DNA of 64,000 bases from assembly GCF_042676385.1 (NCBI RefSeq), contig NZ_JBHTHA010000004.1:22374-86373 (forward strand), read 5' to 3'. Every line of letters begins with the position of its first letter. The stretch's first letter is position 1. Shown here piece by piece: positions 23,241 to 33,072 of the stretch. The position numbers and the translations under genes were made by a program. The notes under the pieces are model-generated. The model saw nothing but the letters and a program-made list of their open reading frames with translations, was not told the DNA's origin and did not search any database. Source of the stretch: Paenibacillus_E sp042676385. GTDB lineage: Bacteria > Bacillota > Bacilli > Paenibacillales > NBRC-103111.

Positions 23241-26107
23241 TCGAAACCAGCGCGCTGACGGTTCACGTTAGCTCCACACCGAATGGTTCTTTATTCCTCT
23301 GGGGCACCCGCGGGAACGGCGGCATATGGGATGCTCTGGATTTAAAAAATATGTTGTTCGCCTGGCATCGCACCTCCTTTTACGGCACGTTCATGGAACC
23401 GAGCGAGTGGCAAAATCGCGAGGGCATCGAGCTGCTGCCGCTGGAAGCGCTCGATTATTTCGGCGATCCGCAGCCGGTTCAGCACCTCAAGCTCGGCTGG
23501 GATGCGGAATGCGCCGGGCTTATTCGTCTCGCTCCGGCCATCAAGGAAGCTTTGGCAACGGGAAGTTTTATGCCCGATTATGAGAAATGGAAAGCGGGCG
23601 AAATCGGCTGGAAGCTTCAGCTCCCCGAGGAGCTGCAAGATTTGGAGACACCCACTATCACTCGCTGGATCCATGCGCTTATCCCGGAGTGGGTCGACGC
23701 GGACGGGGTCATGAAAGAGAACCTGCGGAAGCTCGAAGCGGCGTATCCGCTCATGCGGCGCAGCGAGCTCGGCGCGGATGTGTGGCTCGACGAGGAAGAT
23801 TGGCTCGTCACGATCGGCTGGCGCCAGGACCGGACGCCGATGCGCACGTGCCTGCAGCTCGTTGAGCCGGATCTGGCGCAGGACCACGGCTGGCACCTGC
23901 GCATCGTGCTGCAGGACCGGCTATCGCCGGACGTGCTGCGTACGGTGACGCCGGACGGCACGCCCGTGCCGGGCGAGCTGCCCCTGCCGGAGGCGTGGCA
24001 GCCGGAGATTGGCCGCGTGCAGCGTGATGCGGCCAAGTGGGTGCGCATCCTGCCTTGGCTGGATGCGGGTGGTTTAGAGCCGACCCTCCGTCAGACGCTG
24101 ACGGAGGAGGAGGCCTGGCGCTTCCTCGCAGAGGGAAGCGTGCGGCTCGTGGAGGCCGGGACGAGTGTGTTCCTCCCGGCCTGGTGGGACCGCATCCGCA
24201 AGCTGCGGCCGAAGCTGCGCGCGAAGATCAAGTCTTCCGTCGGATCCGGACGGGAGACGATGTTCGGGCTCAGCCAGCTGATGCAGTTCGACTGGAAGCT
24301 GGCTGTGGGCGATATCGAGCTGACGGAAGAGGAATTCCGTCAGCTGCTGGAGGAGAAGCGCAAGCTCATCCAGATTCGCGGCAACTGGATTCAGCTCGAC
24401 CCGCAGTTTATGGCTCAGGTCGAGCAGATTATGAAACAGGTCGCCAAGAAGAAGGGACTGTCCTTCCGCGATGTATTGGAGCTACATTTCGCTGGCGAAG
24501 CCGCCGGTCTGCTGCCGGCGGAAGATGATCCCGATGCACTGCGCTATCTCGATATGGAGGTCGAGCTGAACGAACAGCTGCGCCACATGATCGATCAGTT
24601 GACGCAGACAGAGAGCATCCCTATCGTTCAGCCGCCGGCGAGCTTCCATGGCTCTCTGCGCCACTATCAGGTGGACGGCATCTCTTGGCTGCTGTTCCTG
24701 CGCCGTTTTGGCTTGGGCGGCTGCCTGGCCGATGACATGGGTCTCGGCAAGACGATCCAATGGATCACTTATTTGCTCACGGTCAAAGAACAGGAACAGC
24801 CGGATACGCCTTCGCTGCTAATCTGTCCGACGTCCGTACTCGGCAACTGGCAGATGGAGCTCAAGCGCTTCGCGCCGTCACTCAAGGTACATTTGCACTA
24901 TGGGCCGCAGCGGCTAAAGGGGCCTGCTTTTAAAGAAACCGTTGGCAGCGCCGACTTGGTGCTTACCTCTTATACACTTTCTCATCTGGACGAAACGGAG
25001 CTCGCCTCGGTCGCGTGGAACTCGATTTGCCTGGATGAAGCGCAAAATATCAAAAACGCATATACGAAGCAAGCATCCGCCATCCGGCGACTCGAGGGTT
25101 ACCATCGCATCGCCTTGACGGGAACGCCCATCGAGAACCGGCTGACCGAGCTTTGGTCGATTTTCGATTTCGCGAACCCGGGTTATCTGGGCACGATTCG
25201 TGAGTTTACGCACCGTTACGTCAATGCCATCGAGAAAACGCAGGACAACGAAACCATCGGCAAGGTGCAAAAGCTGATCCGGCCCTTCCTGCTGCGCCGC
25301 GTGAAGAAGGATCCGGCCATTCAGCTGGATCTGCCGGAGAAGAACGAATCGAAGACGTTCATCTCGTTGACGGCCGAGCAAGGCTCGCTGTACGAGAACT
25401 ATATCCAAGACATGTTCGACCGGCTGGATAAGCTCTCGGCCATGGAGCGGCGCGGTCTCATTCTCGCCGCGCTGACGAAGCTCAAGCAGGTGTGCAACCA
25501 TCCCGCTTTGCTGCTTAAGGAAGGACCGAATGCTCCGTGGAGCGGACGTTCGAACAAACTGGAGCGGCTGCTCGAAATGGTGCACGAGCTGCGCCAAGAG
25601 GGCGACAAATGCTTGATTTTCACGCAATTTGTGGAGACGGGCAATCTGCTGCAGCATGTCCTGCAGCAGGAGCTCGGCGAGCCCGTGCTGTTCTTGCACG
25701 GGGGCACATCCAAAAACGCGCGCGATGAGATGATCGCGCACTTCCAGAACACTGATGACCAGCCGGTAGATGAGCAGCGATCGGTGTTCATCCTCTCGCT
25801 GAAGGCCGGCGGCATCGGCCTCAACCTGACGGCGGCGAATCACGTGTTCCACTACGATCGCTGGTGGAACCCCGCCGTCGAGAACCAGGCGACGGACCGC
25901 GCCTTCCGGATCGGGCAGACGCGGCACGTGCAGGTGCACAAGTTCGTCACGCTTGGCACGCTGGAGGAGCGCATCGACGAGATGATCGAGCGCAAGCTCG
26001 GCTTGAGCCAACAGATCGTCGGCACCGGCGAGAACTGGATCACCGAGCTGTCGACCGACGAGCTGCGCGACCTGTTCTCGCTGCGGCGCGAGTGGGTCGA
26101 GGCGTAG
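23228..26107 (+). CDS. SNF2/Rad54-family DNA translocase (YwqA-like)
   Basis: An ATP-driven double-strand DNA translocase, 959 aa. A 480-aa N-terminal region includes the bacterial SNF2 domain (about 250-440). The ATPase core is about 480-950: ADDMGLGKTIQ (motif I, about 502), LDEAQNIKN (motif II, about 601), LTGTPIENRLTELWSIFDFANPG, LLRRVKKD, then SLKAGGIGLNLTAANHVFHYDRWWNPAVENQATDRAFRIGQ (motifs V and VI). Starts at ATG 23228, or ATG 23237 whose ATGA overlaps the SWIM stop; the second gives a better distance from AAAGGA. The central part is G+C rich. It pairs with the SWIM protein as one functional unit. Confidence 0.93.
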   Translation: MDSMIETSALTVHVSSTPNGSLFLWGTRGNGGIWDALDLKNMLFAWHRTSFYGTFMEPSEWQNREGIELLPLEALDYFGDPQPVQHLKLGWDAECAGLIRLAPAIKEALATGSFMPDYEKWKAGEIGWKLQLPEELQDLETPTITRWIHALIPEWVDADGVMKENLRKLEAAYPLMRRSELGADVWLDEEDWLVTIGWRQDRTPMRTCLQLVEPDLAQDHGWHLRIVLQDRLSPDVLRTVTPDGTPVPGELPLPEAWQPEIGRVQRDAAKWVRILPWLDAGGLEPTLRQTLTEEEAWRFLAEGSVRLVEAGTSVFLPAWWDRIRKLRPKLRAKIKSSVGSGRETMFGLSQLMQFDWKLAVGDIELTEEEFRQLLEEKRKLIQIRGNWIQLDPQFMAQVEQIMKQVAKKKGLSFRDVLELHFAGEAAGLLPAEDDPDALRYLDMEVELNEQLRHMIDQLTQTESIPIVQPPASFHGSLRHYQVDGISWLLFLRRFGLGGCLADDMGLGKTIQWITYLLTVKEQEQPDTPSLLICPTSVLGNWQMELKRFAPSLKVHLHYGPQRLKGPAFKETVGSADLVLTSYTLSHLDETELASVAWNSICLDEAQNIKNAYTKQASAIRRLEGYHRIALTGTPIENRLTELWSIFDFANPGYLGTIREFTHRYVNAIEKTQDNETIGKVQKLIRPFLLRRVKKDPAIQLDLPEKNESKTFISLTAEQGSLYENYIQDMFDRLDKLSAMERRGLILAALTKLKQVCNHPALLLKEGPNAPWSGRSNKLERLLEMVHELRQEGDKCLIFTQFVETGNLLQHVLQQELGEPVLFLHGGTSKNARDEMIAHFQNTDDQPVDEQRSVFILSLKAGGIGLNLTAANHVFHYDRWWNPAVENQATDRAFRIGQTRHVQVHKFVTLGTLEERIDEMIERKLGLSQQIVGTGENWITELSTDELRDLFSLRREWVEA

Positions 26108-26132
26108 CTTCGTCCTGGTCCTGCGCCGTCTT

Positions 26133-26314
26133 GTGATTTCGCTTGTCTCTGCGCCTTTAACGCCGAAAAACAGCGCTAACTCTCCGCTTCCTCGCTCTCG
26201 CGGCATGTTAACGCTGTTTTTCGCGCTTACGGGTGCATTTTCATGTGATTTCGCTCGTCCCTGCACTTTTAACACTGAAAAACAGTGTTAACTCTCCGCA
26301 TCCTCGCTCTCGCG
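26133..26314. repeat. 112-bp-period repeat with TTAACRCYG palindromes
   Basis: A 70-bp segment at 26133-26202 is repeated at 26245-26314 (112 bp apart). Palindromes lie at 26155, 26207 and 26267 (steps 52 and 60); the last has perfect arms TTAACACTG and CAGTGTTAA around A5. A degenerate further copy is at 26757-26806. The array begins 48 bp after the SNF2 stop. The remaining gene-free DNA to 26890 shows nothing else. Confidence 0.85.
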
Positions 26315-26890
26315 AGTAGGAAACGGTTGTTTTCGAGGGTGGGGTACCTCTATCGAAAATTGGAGTCCATTTCCGGTTTTTTAGGCCCGTCGTTCTCTAA
26401 TAAGACACTCAAGAGACTCTAAATAGGAGTGATTCAACCGCCAGAGATAGCACAGAGAACAAGATTCCATGTTTAACGAATAGGGTTCTTTAATTATAGA
26501 CTTTTGTTCTATCGAGCTCGTTTTTGACCACTTTTCATTAATTTAGCGTCAAAAAAGTACACTATTAGCGCCTCGTATTCTCTGTTGCAAACCTTGCCTC
26601 AAGTCATGACTAAACCCGTTTACACCGTTAAAATAAAAATGCATCGCATCCTAATAACATCAAGAAGTTTGTCTATTTAGGTTTGAGTATCCATCGGAGT
26701 GATGGATGCAAATATTTGTAATTTTGGTGCACAAACTTTTTTTCTTCATCCTTTCTCTCCGCATTCTCACTCCCGCGGCACGTTGATGCTGTTTTTCATG
26801 CTTACTGTTATGGTTTTGGTTACTGCTGATAGTGACTGCACTTACCTCAAATCTCCCAACTCAGAGGCAACCTCAACAATTTCATCGTGT

Positions 26891-28078
26891 TCACAGCGTC
26901 AAATCCAAAAACAAATAACAACCCTCGCCGATGGCGCAGGAGTAGGTTTGAATTTGGCAGGATGTGTCCAGATCCGTGTAGACCTGGGAGAGGATGCCCT
27001 GCTTTTGCAGGTTCATCGTCAAAATATTGGAGACGAAATGAGGCCTCCAGATCCAGTTCGCTCCGCGGAAACGCTCATCCTTACGCCAAGCGGCCTCGAA
27101 CCGCGTGTAATTGGAAGAAAGCTGGGAGCCGTCTTCCCTGCAGATGTACATGCGTATACAGTTATCCGATACCGTACCGATGGCCTGCTCGATAACATGA
27201 TCCGCGTCTTCTGCGTTTTGTATGGATACCGCCGCGTTAAGGAGAGGATTCAAACAGTCGCTGATGGTGAATAACCGGCTGTAGCGTTGAAATTCTTTTT
27301 GACTGAACAGGTTCATCTCCGCTTGTAACATGGCTTTGAACGCATCGCGATCCTGCAGCTCGGCCTCTGCCTTGGAGAATAGATAACCCTGGACATACCT
27401 CGCCCCAACTTGTAGAGCGCTTTGCAGTTCCTGCTTCGTTTCCACGCCTTCGACGAGTAGTGACGCCCCCATCTGGGCCGCTAAGATCGAGAATGATTGC
27501 ATTAGCGCTTTGTAACCCGCATGCGTAGCGCCTTTTTTCAAGATGTTCAGGTCGATCTTCAGGATCTTTGGCTGCAGGCTCGCAATCCGGTCGAAATTAC
27601 TGAAGCCGCTTCCCACATCATCAATCGCAATGGTGCAACCGAACTTACGGTACAACTCCACGATTTGTGTCAGCTCCTGCAGCTTTCCGGTGAACTCCTC
27701 TTCCGTGATCTCGATCACGATACGTGCCGGATTGATGTTATATTTCCTCAATAGCTCAATGGTAGGCAGCATATTGCTGCGCTTATAGGTCCGATATATC
27801 CAGGACGGCTTTAAGTTGATGAATAATGAACACTCATCGTCCGATGCTGCGATCTGCTCGATCGCATACTCTCTCAAATACCGGTCAATTAAGAGATGCG
27901 TGTCCTCGGAAATGTCCGGATCTTTGAAAAAGGGGCCCAGGCTCTCAATGCCGCCCTGCCGCATTCTTCTCCCCAATGTTTCATACCCTACAATTTCTTG
28001 ATTCTGCAAGGACAAAATCGGCTGAAAATACGGCCTCACCTCGTGCTTCAACGGAATCTTGCTGTCTTTTACTTGCAC
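26891..28078 (-). CDS. EAL-domain c-di-GMP protein, YkuI-like
   Basis: A 395-aa protein with an EAL phosphodiesterase-type domain (about 10-250) and a YkuI-type C-terminal ligand domain. All core EAL residues are present: YETLGR, FINLKPSW (Asn), IEITEEEF, IDDVGSGFSN, LKIDLNIL (Lys), VEGVET, QGYLFSKA. The start is GTG 28078 because AAAAGGAGGG lies 7 bp before it; an ATG-started longer frame to 28159 would overlap the divergent kinase promoter and has no ribosome site. B. subtilis YkuI binds c-di-GMP but has shown no activity, so activity here is open. Divergent from the CHASE3 hybrid kinase. Confidence 0.9.
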   Translation of the reverse strand: MQVKDSKIPLKHEVRPYFQPILSLQNQEIVGYETLGRRMRQGGIESLGPFFKDPDISEDTHLLIDRYLREYAIEQIAASDDECSLFINLKPSWIYRTYKRSNMLPTIELLRKYNINPARIVIEITEEEFTGKLQELTQIVELYRKFGCTIAIDDVGSGFSNFDRIASLQPKILKIDLNILKKGATHAGYKALMQSFSILAAQMGASLLVEGVETKQELQSALQVGARYVQGYLFSKAEAELQDRDAFKAMLQAEMNLFSQKEFQRYSRLFTISDCLNPLLNAAVSIQNAEDADHVIEQAIGTVSDNCIRMYICREDGSQLSSNYTRFEAAWRKDERFRGANWIWRPHFVSNILTMNLQKQGILSQVYTDLDTSCQIQTYSCAIGEGCYLFLDLTL

Positions 28079-28285
28079 AGTACAGCCCTCCTTTTGGCGG
28101 AACAACGCTGACAACACCACGTCTCTCTTCATCACTTTTGAATGTATTGTAAACGACAACTACGCTTCTTGCAATCGATTCATGTCACAAAAACTAACAT
28201 CAGCGAAAATTGAAGGACTTTGGCCAAACTTGTCGAATTTTTAAATCGCAACTTCCATCCTTTTAGAATTTAGGTGACTCTATCT

Positions 28286-31168
28286 ATGAAGAACTTTACG
28301 AGATCGCGTATCTCCATGCTATACGTTGTTCTGACCGTGGTGTTGTTAGCCTTCGTAAGTATTTCGAGCTATGTCGCTTCGCGCAATATGCAAAGCGAGA
28401 GCGACGCGATCGTGAACGACTCCATTCCAATTACCCAAACAGCCAACAATCTGCTTACCGATCTGATCAATCAGGAGACTGGCATTCGAGGTTATTTGCT
28501 AACCAGTAATGAACAATATTTAGAGCCCTATACGACTGGTAAAAAACAACTTGAAGCCGATCTGGAGAAGATACGGCAATTCGAGCAAAAATACCCTACG
28601 CTCCAGCTCATCATCGATACCCAAGCGATTCCTGCGATTGCAAATTTGCAGAAGCACTATGATGCGCAACTGGAATCCATTAAAAGCGGTAACTCCGATG
28701 ATGCCAAAGCACGGATACCCAACGGCAAAACGATGATGGATCGTTACCGTATCGTACATAGCAGCATCGAGAAAAACATCGCGCAAATTACTACCGACGC
28801 GTACAATGCGTCTAACCAAGCGGGAGCTACGTCCCGTGCAATTACGATGATCGGCGGCATTATCGCGCTGATCGCAGGCGGCATGTCTGTCTTTATCTTT
28901 ATCCGCGCCAACCGCGCCGAAGAAGAGCTGCGTAAAAGCGAGGAAACCTACCGTTACATGGCGGAGAGCCTGGAAACGCAAAATGAGGAAATCATTGCTC
29001 AGCAGGAAGAGCAGCAGGTTACACTGGCCAAGCTGTCCGAGCGGGAGCAAGAATTAGAACTCATCACCACTTATCAGGAAAAACTGACCGGCTATGTGGA
29101 ACTGAAGGATTTCTTGAAGCATTCACTGCCTGCTCTGTTAGACTCCTTAAACCAGGATGCAGCGCTTGTAGTGATGGAACGCTTTGAACGTAGCTCAGCT
29201 GCCTATGAGGTTATTCACTCTAGCGGCTTTCCGGAGGAGCATATTTCCCGCCTGCAAAGCGGTCTGTTCGGACCTGCGAAGCGCGTCTTTGAAGAAGGAA
29301 TTCCTCTGCTTCATACTCGCGATGTGTCTGGGCATGAACGCGGTGTGCATGGCGGCGTGATGCGCGCTGTCGATCAATATTTCCCATTGCTCGATGATAA
29401 ACAGAAGGTCATCGGCTTTCTGCTGCTCACGAGCTATCAAAGCACCTTCCATCAAGAAGAGAACCAACGACTCACCCGCGGACTGGTGCGTCAGTTCGAC
29501 CTCGCGTTCTACGCCCAGGTTATGAATGATGAGCGCCGCAAACAGGCCTCAAGCCTGGCGGAGCTGAATGATCAATTGATGATGGAAAAGCAACTGATTG
29601 AAGATCAGCGCGACCTTATCCAAAGCATTCTGGAATCCGCCCATGAGGGTATGATGATGTGCGATTCACAAGGCACTTTGCTCTTTGCGAATCAACGCAT
29701 GAGCCGTTATTTTCATTTGCAGGAGCAGATTGGCCGCAATCTAGTGACAAGCTGCCACGAAATCGCTGCGGTGTCCCCTAACTTTAACGGGGTCGCCTCA
29801 TCCATTGAAGCGCTTCTTGATGGCTCTCTCACTCATCTCACACAACGCTTCAGCTTCGAAATGGAGGATCTGCAGCAGCATGCCGAACTGTATGCCACCG
29901 TCGTCGGGGAAGATACCGAACAGAAAGGCTACTTATTCGTATTCCGCGACCGTACGGAGGAAGAACGCATTGATGAGATGAAGAATGAGTTTATCAGCAT
30001 CGTTTCCCATGAATTGCGTACGCCTCTGGCGAGTGTGCTCGGATTTATAGAGATTTTACTGCATCGGGAGCTTCCGCAAGAAAAGCAGAAGAGATACATG
30101 GATACGATCTATAAAGAAGCGCAGCGCTTATCGAATTTGATTAACGATTTTCTTGATTTGCAGCGCATGGAGTCGGGCCGGCAAGTCTATCACTTCTCTC
30201 CGGTTAACCTGCTGCCCACTGTGCAAGAGATCGTGGATCAATGGCAGAACAAACAGCAGCATCGCATTGTTGTTCAGCATCCGGATACAGAGTTGTGGGT
30301 ACGTGCCGACGTAGATCGTATTCGTCAGGTGCTCCACAATTTGCTCAGCAACGCCATCAAGTATTCACCAGGTGCGGATCAGGTCGATATCCGTCTAGCT
30401 GCCTTCGATGGTCGAGTCGCCATATCGATTCAAGATTATGGTCTTGGGATTCCTGAAGAGGCAAATGCGCACATGTTCTCCAAGTTTTTCCGGGTCGATA
30501 ACTCGGACCGTCGGCAAATCGGCGGCACCGGCCTAGGTTTGGCCATTGTGAAAGAAATTATCGAAGGACATCACGGGCATATTTCCTTCACCTCGGAAAT
30601 GGGAAAAGGAACCACCTTCATAATCGAGTTGGAGCAATACGAACTCTCGGCCATGGACGGTCAAATCGTCATTTTCGAGGACGACGACAATTTGGCCAAG
30701 CTGATTCAAGTGGCACTGGGTAAGCTGAATCTACCTTCCATGCAGCTCCGCTCAGCTGAAGAAGGCATTCTGGCGTTGAATCGGAGTCAAGGCGAAGGCC
30801 CGATGTTGTTTATTGTGGATATTCACCTCGAAGGCGCAATGACAGGCTGGGATTTCCTTGCCGAGCTGTATCGTCACCCCGTTCATTATCAAACACCGGT
30901 CATCGTATCGACGGCGCTCGATCCGCCTCATGATTATCACGAGAAAGAGATCGAGAAATATTTGAAAAAGCCATTCACGATGGAGCGCCTGGTTCAAGTG
31001 GCTAAACGCTTGTTGGATAACAAGCAAAACAACGCTTACGTATTCCCGGCTCAAGACAAAGAGTCCCTCTCTTCGACCTTGCAGCGCAACGGCATCGGCG
31101 TGTCGGAAATGAAAGAAAACATGGATATGATCGAGGTCGAAATTAAAAAACCGAATACGGAATCTTGA
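28286..31168 (+). CDS. Membrane hybrid sensor histidine kinase: CHASE3-GAF-PAS-HisKA-HATPase-REC
   Basis: A 960-aa sensor. TM1 is about residues 10-29. An extracytoplasmic CHASE3 domain (about 35-180, with QETGIRGYLLTSNEQYLEPYT) and TM2 (about 185-207, ITMIGGIIALIAGGMSVFIF) follow, then a coiled coil, a GAF-like domain (about 275-400), a PAS domain near 450-560 (ESAHEGMMMCDSQGTLLFANQ), HisKA with His about 575 in SHELRTP, HATPase with NLLSNAIKYS and GTGLGLAIV, and a C-terminal REC domain with phospho-acceptor Asp about 845 in IVDIHLEG. ATG 28286 is preferred to GTG 28274, which overlaps the AGGTGA ribosome site. There is no separate response regulator beside it. Confidence 0.9.
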   Translation: MKNFTRSRISMLYVVLTVVLLAFVSISSYVASRNMQSESDAIVNDSIPITQTANNLLTDLINQETGIRGYLLTSNEQYLEPYTTGKKQLEADLEKIRQFEQKYPTLQLIIDTQAIPAIANLQKHYDAQLESIKSGNSDDAKARIPNGKTMMDRYRIVHSSIEKNIAQITTDAYNASNQAGATSRAITMIGGIIALIAGGMSVFIFIRANRAEEELRKSEETYRYMAESLETQNEEIIAQQEEQQVTLAKLSEREQELELITTYQEKLTGYVELKDFLKHSLPALLDSLNQDAALVVMERFERSSAAYEVIHSSGFPEEHISRLQSGLFGPAKRVFEEGIPLLHTRDVSGHERGVHGGVMRAVDQYFPLLDDKQKVIGFLLLTSYQSTFHQEENQRLTRGLVRQFDLAFYAQVMNDERRKQASSLAELNDQLMMEKQLIEDQRDLIQSILESAHEGMMMCDSQGTLLFANQRMSRYFHLQEQIGRNLVTSCHEIAAVSPNFNGVASSIEALLDGSLTHLTQRFSFEMEDLQQHAELYATVVGEDTEQKGYLFVFRDRTEEERIDEMKNEFISIVSHELRTPLASVLGFIEILLHRELPQEKQKRYMDTIYKEAQRLSNLINDFLDLQRMESGRQVYHFSPVNLLPTVQEIVDQWQNKQQHRIVVQHPDTELWVRADVDRIRQVLHNLLSNAIKYSPGADQVDIRLAAFDGRVAISIQDYGLGIPEEANAHMFSKFFRVDNSDRRQIGGTGLGLAIVKEIIEGHHGHISFTSEMGKGTTFIIELEQYELSAMDGQIVIFEDDDNLAKLIQVALGKLNLPSMQLRSAEEGILALNRSQGEGPMLFIVDIHLEGAMTGWDFLAELYRHPVHYQTPVIVSTALDPPHDYHEKEIEKYLKKPFTMERLVQVAKRLLDNKQNNAYVFPAQDKESLSSTLQRNGIGVSEMKENMDMIEVEIKKPNTES

Positions 31169-31170
31169 TT

Positions 31171-31212
31171 AAAACGGCTCCCTTGTCTCATCGCAAGGGA
31201 GCCGTTCTTTCG
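31171..31212. terminator. Bidirectional terminator between hybrid kinase and anti-sigma gene
   Basis: A perfect 13-bp stem AACGGCTCCCTTG with an 8-nt loop, with T tracts on the plus strand and a shorter one on the minus strand. Confidence 0.9.
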
Positions 31213-31213
31213 T

Positions 31214-32548
31214 TCATTGAATATCTACCCTGAAATTTTGCCGCAATGGCGCTGGGTAATCCTCTAGCTTGAAATGCAGCATTCCCTGATAGCTCGCATA
31301 AGGGATTTTGAAATAAATGAACTGCTTCTCCGCGCTCGTAATTCTCCTATCGCCAACGGGATACACAGCTCCACTGTCGTCAGTAAAATTGCTGGTTAAG
31401 GAGTATGCCATTCGATCCCATTCCTCCAAACCATCTAACTCAAAGAACATGCCCATTTCATCGTCGTTGTGGTCCATATGGGTCAAGCGAAGCCGCTTGT
31501 CAGGCGATTTGACGATTTCTTTCTTCACAGGATCGATAATTACCTCAAGCTGATCCTTATCCAGCGCTGTTAGGAGGCTCCCTTCCAGATGCAAATGCTT
31601 CGGAACCGAGAAAAAGCTGCTTTCAAAATATAAGATTCTTTGGTCCGGCGAAACGATCGAAGCCATATTGGTCGTTAGGGACTCGCCTTTTTCATTCACC
31701 ATCCGGATATCCCGAAAACCAAAAATTTGTTTCGAATTGGCCTCGTCAAAGGTGACCTCGACCATCGTACGGGTCGGATAAATGGTCACTTTAGAGAATG
31801 TGATTTTTTGCCCATCCAGGCTTACGGTCTGATTCAGATCGAAGGTGTGCTTCATCTGTTTGAAACGTTCGTGATCAATTGGGAATGTGATCCTCCAAGG
31901 CTCTTGACCCTCTTTATCTCGAATTTCGAATACAGCCGTTTGCGGCATTTCGGATTCATGGATGAATTGAACGTCAATTCGCCGGTGAATGGATCTACCG
32001 TTAGTCTGGTCGGCAACCCCTCCGCTCGGCTCCATTCCATAACCGATGGCGGCTTGCAACTGTGCCCCGCTTCCATCAGTCAGTCTATAGTTGCTCGGCA
32101 GCCCGGCAATTGGTATTTCCTTGGAGAGCGGAGTAATCGTAAATAGAATGTTCATCCGGACTTCATCCACGATAATCCCGTCCACTGTAACACGAATGCC
32201 ATCATGCTCATCCGATATACCCACAGGCTGTATAAAATCATGCTCAACAGCTAACCGAAGGGATTGATCTTGACTAATTAATTTCACGATTCGATCCATT
32301 CCCGGTATGCTTCCCACCCAAGAAGCAAAGGCGGGGGAGATTCGGATCGTGCCTGACAGCATGAAAAGCAGGATGCTTGAAGCTATCGCGACTGCCCACC
32401 GATTGCGACGCAATTTTCGTTGCTCGGCAGCGCCCTTTTGAATGCCGCGCTGTACATAGCTGCCTAATGATTCAGGTATCCGGATTTCCTCATACTCATC
32501 TTTTAAAATATGCAACGATTCCCATCCCTCATCCTCCTGCCTAGTCAC
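31214..32548 (-). CDS. DUF4179 membrane anti-sigma factor
   Basis: A 444-aa single-pass protein. The cytoplasmic head is about 1-48, one TM helix 51-68 (WAVAIASSILLFMLSG), then an extracytoplasmic DUF4179 region (GIRVTVDGIIVDEVRMNILFTI, FSKVTIYPTRTMVEVTFDE). It starts with GTG 32548, whose GTGA overlaps the stop of the sigma gene, with AAAGGAGGGGG upstream. Such proteins hold the cognate ECF sigma factor at the membrane until an envelope signal releases it. Confidence 0.88.
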   Translation of the reverse strand: MTRQEDEGWESLHILKDEYEEIRIPESLGSYVQRGIQKGAAEQRKLRRNRWAVAIASSILLFMLSGTIRISPAFASWVGSIPGMDRIVKLISQDQSLRLAVEHDFIQPVGISDEHDGIRVTVDGIIVDEVRMNILFTITPLSKEIPIAGLPSNYRLTDGSGAQLQAAIGYGMEPSGGVADQTNGRSIHRRIDVQFIHESEMPQTAVFEIRDKEGQEPWRITFPIDHERFKQMKHTFDLNQTVSLDGQKITFSKVTIYPTRTMVEVTFDEANSKQIFGFRDIRMVNEKGESLTTNMASIVSPDQRILYFESSFFSVPKHLHLEGSLLTALDKDQLEVIIDPVKKEIVKSPDKRLRLTHMDHNDDEMGMFFELDGLEEWDRMAYSLTSNFTDDSGAVYPVGDRRITSAEKQFIYFKIPYASYQGMLHFKLEDYPAPLRQNFRVDIQ

Positions 32549-33072
32549 CCAAAATCCCCCTCCTTTCTAACCAGCCCTCGCAGCTCGCGAAGCGCTTTAT
32601 GAAGCAGGGTTTTGATGGTCCCATCCGGACATTCCAGCATTTGCGAAATTTGTGTAATCGTCAAATCTTCATAGTATTTCAAAATAATCACCTGCTTCGA
32701 TTGAGGCTGTAATTGATCGACAGCTCGACGCATATCCATAGCCAGGATCCTATCATTCTCCCCTTCGGAAGGCGGAGGCTCCATCTCGCCGGACCAACTC
32801 GAGACCGATCGGTCTCGCCGCTTCAATTCATCCGCGCAATAATTCAGCGCAATTCTCGTGATCCATGTAGAAAAATACTGCGGAGCTTTTAATTTTTTAA
32901 TTCCTTTGAACGCTCGGAATGCAACCTCTTGCATCGCTTCTAAGGCATCCTGCTCATTGCGAAAATGCGCAAATGCAATGCGATACAGCTTGTTTTGATG
33001 CTCCGAAAGCAGTTCGGCGAATGCGGATGCGTTGCCTTTTTGCGCTGCCTTCACGAGCAAGTTTGTATCCAA
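32545..33072 (-). CDS. ECF-type RNA polymerase sigma factor
   Basis: A 175-aa ECF sigma factor. Region 2: AFAELLSEHQNKLYRIAFAHFRNEQDALEAMQEVAFRAFKGIKKLKAPQYFSTWITRIALNYCADELKRRDR. Region 4: QLQPQSKQVIILKYYEDLTITQISQMLECPDGTIKTLLHKALRELR. The start is TTG 33072 with AGGAGG about 10 bp upstream. It is coupled by a 4-bp overlap to the DUF4179 gene downstream. The group is close to SigV-like factors. A minus-strand element (AAACCG, 16 bp, AGTCTA) at 33110-33140 is only a weak candidate for its autoregulated promoter. Confidence 0.92.
   Translation of the reverse strand: MDTNLLVKAAQKGNASAFAELLSEHQNKLYRIAFAHFRNEQDALEAMQEVAFRAFKGIKKLKAPQYFSTWITRIALNYCADELKRRDRSVSSWSGEMEPPPSEGENDRILAMDMRRAVDQLQPQSKQVIILKYYEDLTITQISQMLECPDGTIKTLLHKALRELRGLVRKEGDFG

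Noticed and set aside
24914..26275. Long open frame antisense to the SNF2 gene
   Set aside because: High G+C codon bias of the real gene opens this frame; no family features, no ribosome site.
26699..27274. Open frame opposite the EAL gene end
   Set aside because: Overlaps conserved EAL-protein sequence and starts in a degenerate repeat copy without ribosome site.
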